NCBI GenBank assembly: GCA_023381945.1 | Contig: JAMCQY010000402.1 | Coordinates: 1-6,859, forward strand | Length of the DNA stretch: 6,859 bases | Direction: 5' to 3' | Source: Deltaproteobacteria bacterium | GTDB taxonomy: Bacteria > Desulfobacterota > Desulfobaccia > Desulfobaccales > 0-14-0-80-60-11 | In this document: one piece after another, positions 5,758-6,859 of the stretch | Numbering within the stretch: position 1 is the first letter of the stretch | Layout: every line of letters starts with the position of its first letter | Notes under the pieces: model-generated | The model's input: only the letters and a program-made list of their open reading frames with translations | What the model was told of the DNA's origin: nothing | The model's database searches: none | Program-made: the position numbers and the translations under genes

Positions 5758-6454
5758 ACAACCCCTGCTCCGCAAAACTAAAATACCCGTGCCGGCTGAT
5801 GATCAGATGATCATGGACGGTGAGGTTGAGGGCCTGGCTGGCTTTGACGATGGCGCGGGTCAAGTCAATATCGGCAGCAGAGGCCTTCAGATTGCCGCTG
5901 GGGTGGTTGTGCACCAGGATCAGGCCCGTGGCCTTGTGTTTCAGGGCCAGTTCCAGGACCTTGCGGGGGTAGACCACCGTCTGATTGACGGTGCCCTCCT
6001 GGACGATCTCCTCACTGATGATTTCGTTCTGGCTGTTGAGGAAGATGACCCGGAACTGCTCATCGGCCAGGCCCCCCATGCTGGTGCGGCAGTAGTTCAC
6101 CAGGTCGCTCAGGGAGGATAGTTTTTGCCGGTCCAGCACCCCTTCCTTCAAATAATATTCGGCGCAGGCCTTCACCAGGCGGATGAGCACCGCGGAGTAT
6201 TCCCGAATGCCGGGGACTTCCGCCAGGGCTTCCGGGGTGGCGTCAAAAACCCGGGTGAATGAGCCGAAATGTTGAATCAGGCTCTTGGCCAGGGGTTTGA
6301 CGTCGGAGTAGGGAATGGCGAAGGTGAGCAGCAATTCCAGAAGTTCATAGTCCTGCAAAGTACCGGCTCCGCCCTGGAGAAAGCGCTGCCGGAGGCGGGC
6401 GCGGTGGCCGTGGTAATGCGGTTTTTCCAATTTCCCTTTGACCTTGGCCTCCAT
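5753..6454 (-). CDS. radC: RadC family protein with JAB/MPN metal-binding domain
   Basis: This 233-aa protein has the normal length and layout of RadC. The N-terminal part carries a UPF0758-type helical domain with a helix-hairpin-helix-like stretch (LAEVPGIREYSAVLIRL, about 77-93). The C-terminal JAB1/MPN-like domain has the full zinc-binding set: Glu153 in EEIVQEGTVNQ, His182 and His184 in HNHPSG (182-187), and Asp195 at the conserved spacing. HDHLIIS (215-221) is the usual closing motif. Family members were once linked to DNA repair, but that role was withdrawn for E. coli RadC; the biochemical role remains unclear, with a predicted cytoplasmic metalloprotease- or nuclease-like fold. The start at 6454 has an AAGGG element 7 nt upstream and follows a strong promoter. 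The last codons and stop run into a 7-bp tandem repeat. Confidence 0.95.
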   Translation of the reverse strand: MEAKVKGKLEKPHYHGHRARLRQRFLQGGAGTLQDYELLELLLTFAIPYSDVKPLAKSLIQHFGSFTRVFDATPEALAEVPGIREYSAVLIRLVKACAEYYLKEGVLDRQKLSSLSDLVNYCRTSMGGLADEQFRVIFLNSQNEIISEEIVQEGTVNQTVVYPRKVLELALKHKATGLILVHNHPSGNLKASAADIDLTRAIVKASQALNLTVHDHLIISRHGYFSFAEQGLL

Positions 6455-6481
6455 GCCGGAACCCTTAAAAAAATTGGGTTC

Positions 6482-6510
6482 ATTAAATAATTAACCGGAG
6501 CTTTTGTCAA
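6482..6510 (-). promoter_or_regulatory. Sigma70 promoter of radC
   Basis: On the minus strand a perfect TTGACA (complement of 6505-6510) lies exactly 17 nt before TTTAAT (complement of 6482-6487), five of six matches to TATAAT. The predicted start point near 6475 leaves a leader of about 20 nt before the ATG at 6454. This is the best promoter in the window. Confidence 0.8.
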
Positions 6511-6822
6511 TTTCCGAAATTAAAGGAGCAGGATTCGCTGCCGCCCCGGGAAAGCCAGCAGCCTGCGTTGCCAGTGTCCGCGATATATTGAACCGCGCCC
6601 CTCATGCTTCTTCCGTCAAAGAACCCGGCCAATTATCATCTCCGCCCGTCTTTGGACCGATGGGACATGAAACCTGAACCACTTAGAATCACATCAATTT
6701 TGCGATCAGGAATCTCAGGCCGGCTGACCCTGAAAAATTAATCGGGATATGGCATTAATAAAATCTGCCTTGCTCGCATCTAAATATGCAGAGATAAAAA
6801 TCAACCAATTGAGGTGTCCAAG
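6511..6822. other. Spacer between divergent radC and the right-edge gene
   Basis: I see no gene, RNA or strong repeat here. A 45-codon ATG frame at 6604-6741 on the plus strand lacks a ribosome binding site and looks accidental. The last 90 bases become AT-rich, as expected for the promoter region of the plus-strand gene at 6823, but no clear -35/-10 pair can be named. Confidence 0.55.
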
Positions 6823-6859
6823 ATGAAGAAGATAATTATAGCTTGCGTCACCACCCTGC
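6823..6859 (+). CDS. Start of a probably exported protein (partial, cut by window edge)
   Basis: The first twelve codons read MKKIIIACVTTL, a basic N-terminus followed by a hydrophobic run, as in the beginning of a Sec signal peptide. The ATG is preceded by GAGGTG (6811-6816), 6 nt upstream and a good Shine-Dalgarno. The Cys at position 8 is probably too early to be a lipobox cysteine. The rest lies outside the window, so the function cannot be given. The gene is transcribed divergently from radC. Confidence 0.65.
   Translation, partial: MKKIIIACVTTL

Noticed and set aside
6604..6741. 45-codon plus-strand frame in the radC upstream spacer
   Set aside because: No Shine-Dalgarno precedes the ATG and the peptide has no recognisable feature; its length is within chance for this composition.

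Overview
This window looks like chromosomal DNA of an anaerobic, sulfate-reducing bacterium of the Desulfobacterota (old Deltaproteobacteria). The main evidence is a DsrC protein with the full two-cysteine C-terminal arm seen in dissimilatory sulfate reducers. A GlcD-type FAD oxidase and a cobalamin-dependent radical SAM enzyme fit that lifestyle. Coding regions are GC-rich. Spacers are AT-richer and carry many palindromes. All complete genes lie on the minus strand. Only the two edge fragments (the tail of an ORF at 3-86 and the first codons of a gene at 6823) are on the plus strand.

Layout from left to right. (1) A 27-residue C-terminal tail of an unidentified plus-strand ORF. (2) A strong intrinsic terminator at 106-131, serving the next gene. 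(3) A 620-aa B12-binding radical SAM protein (163-2025) with a long uncharacterised C-terminal extension. (4) A spacer of about 250 bp with a perfect 14-bp stem-loop just downstream of dsrC. (5) dsrC (2279-2596), monocistronic in appearance, with a good promoter and ribosome binding site. (6) A GT87/DUF2029-type polytopic glycosyltransferase (2741-3979). It overlaps by 14 bp the end of (7) a GlcD-type FAD-linked oxidase. The oxidase's true start is most likely 5360, not the upstream TTG at 5504. (8) A repeat-rich spacer (5361-5752) holding at least six palindromes and a 7-bp tandem repeat. (9) radC (5753-6454) with a near-consensus sigma70 promoter. (10) A spacer of about 370 bp, then the start of a probably exported protein.

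Functionally, glcD and the glycosyltransferase form one translationally coupled unit, which is an unexpected pairing of a 2-hydroxyacid oxidase with an envelope glycosyltransferase. The radical SAM gene, dsrC and radC each look like separate transcription units. I see no defence system, CRISPR array, tRNA or complete insertion sequence. The most distinctive non-coding content is the stack of palindromic repeats in front of glcD, which also creates a false N-terminal extension of that gene. Otherwise this is an ordinary region, and I found no convincing previously undescribed system.
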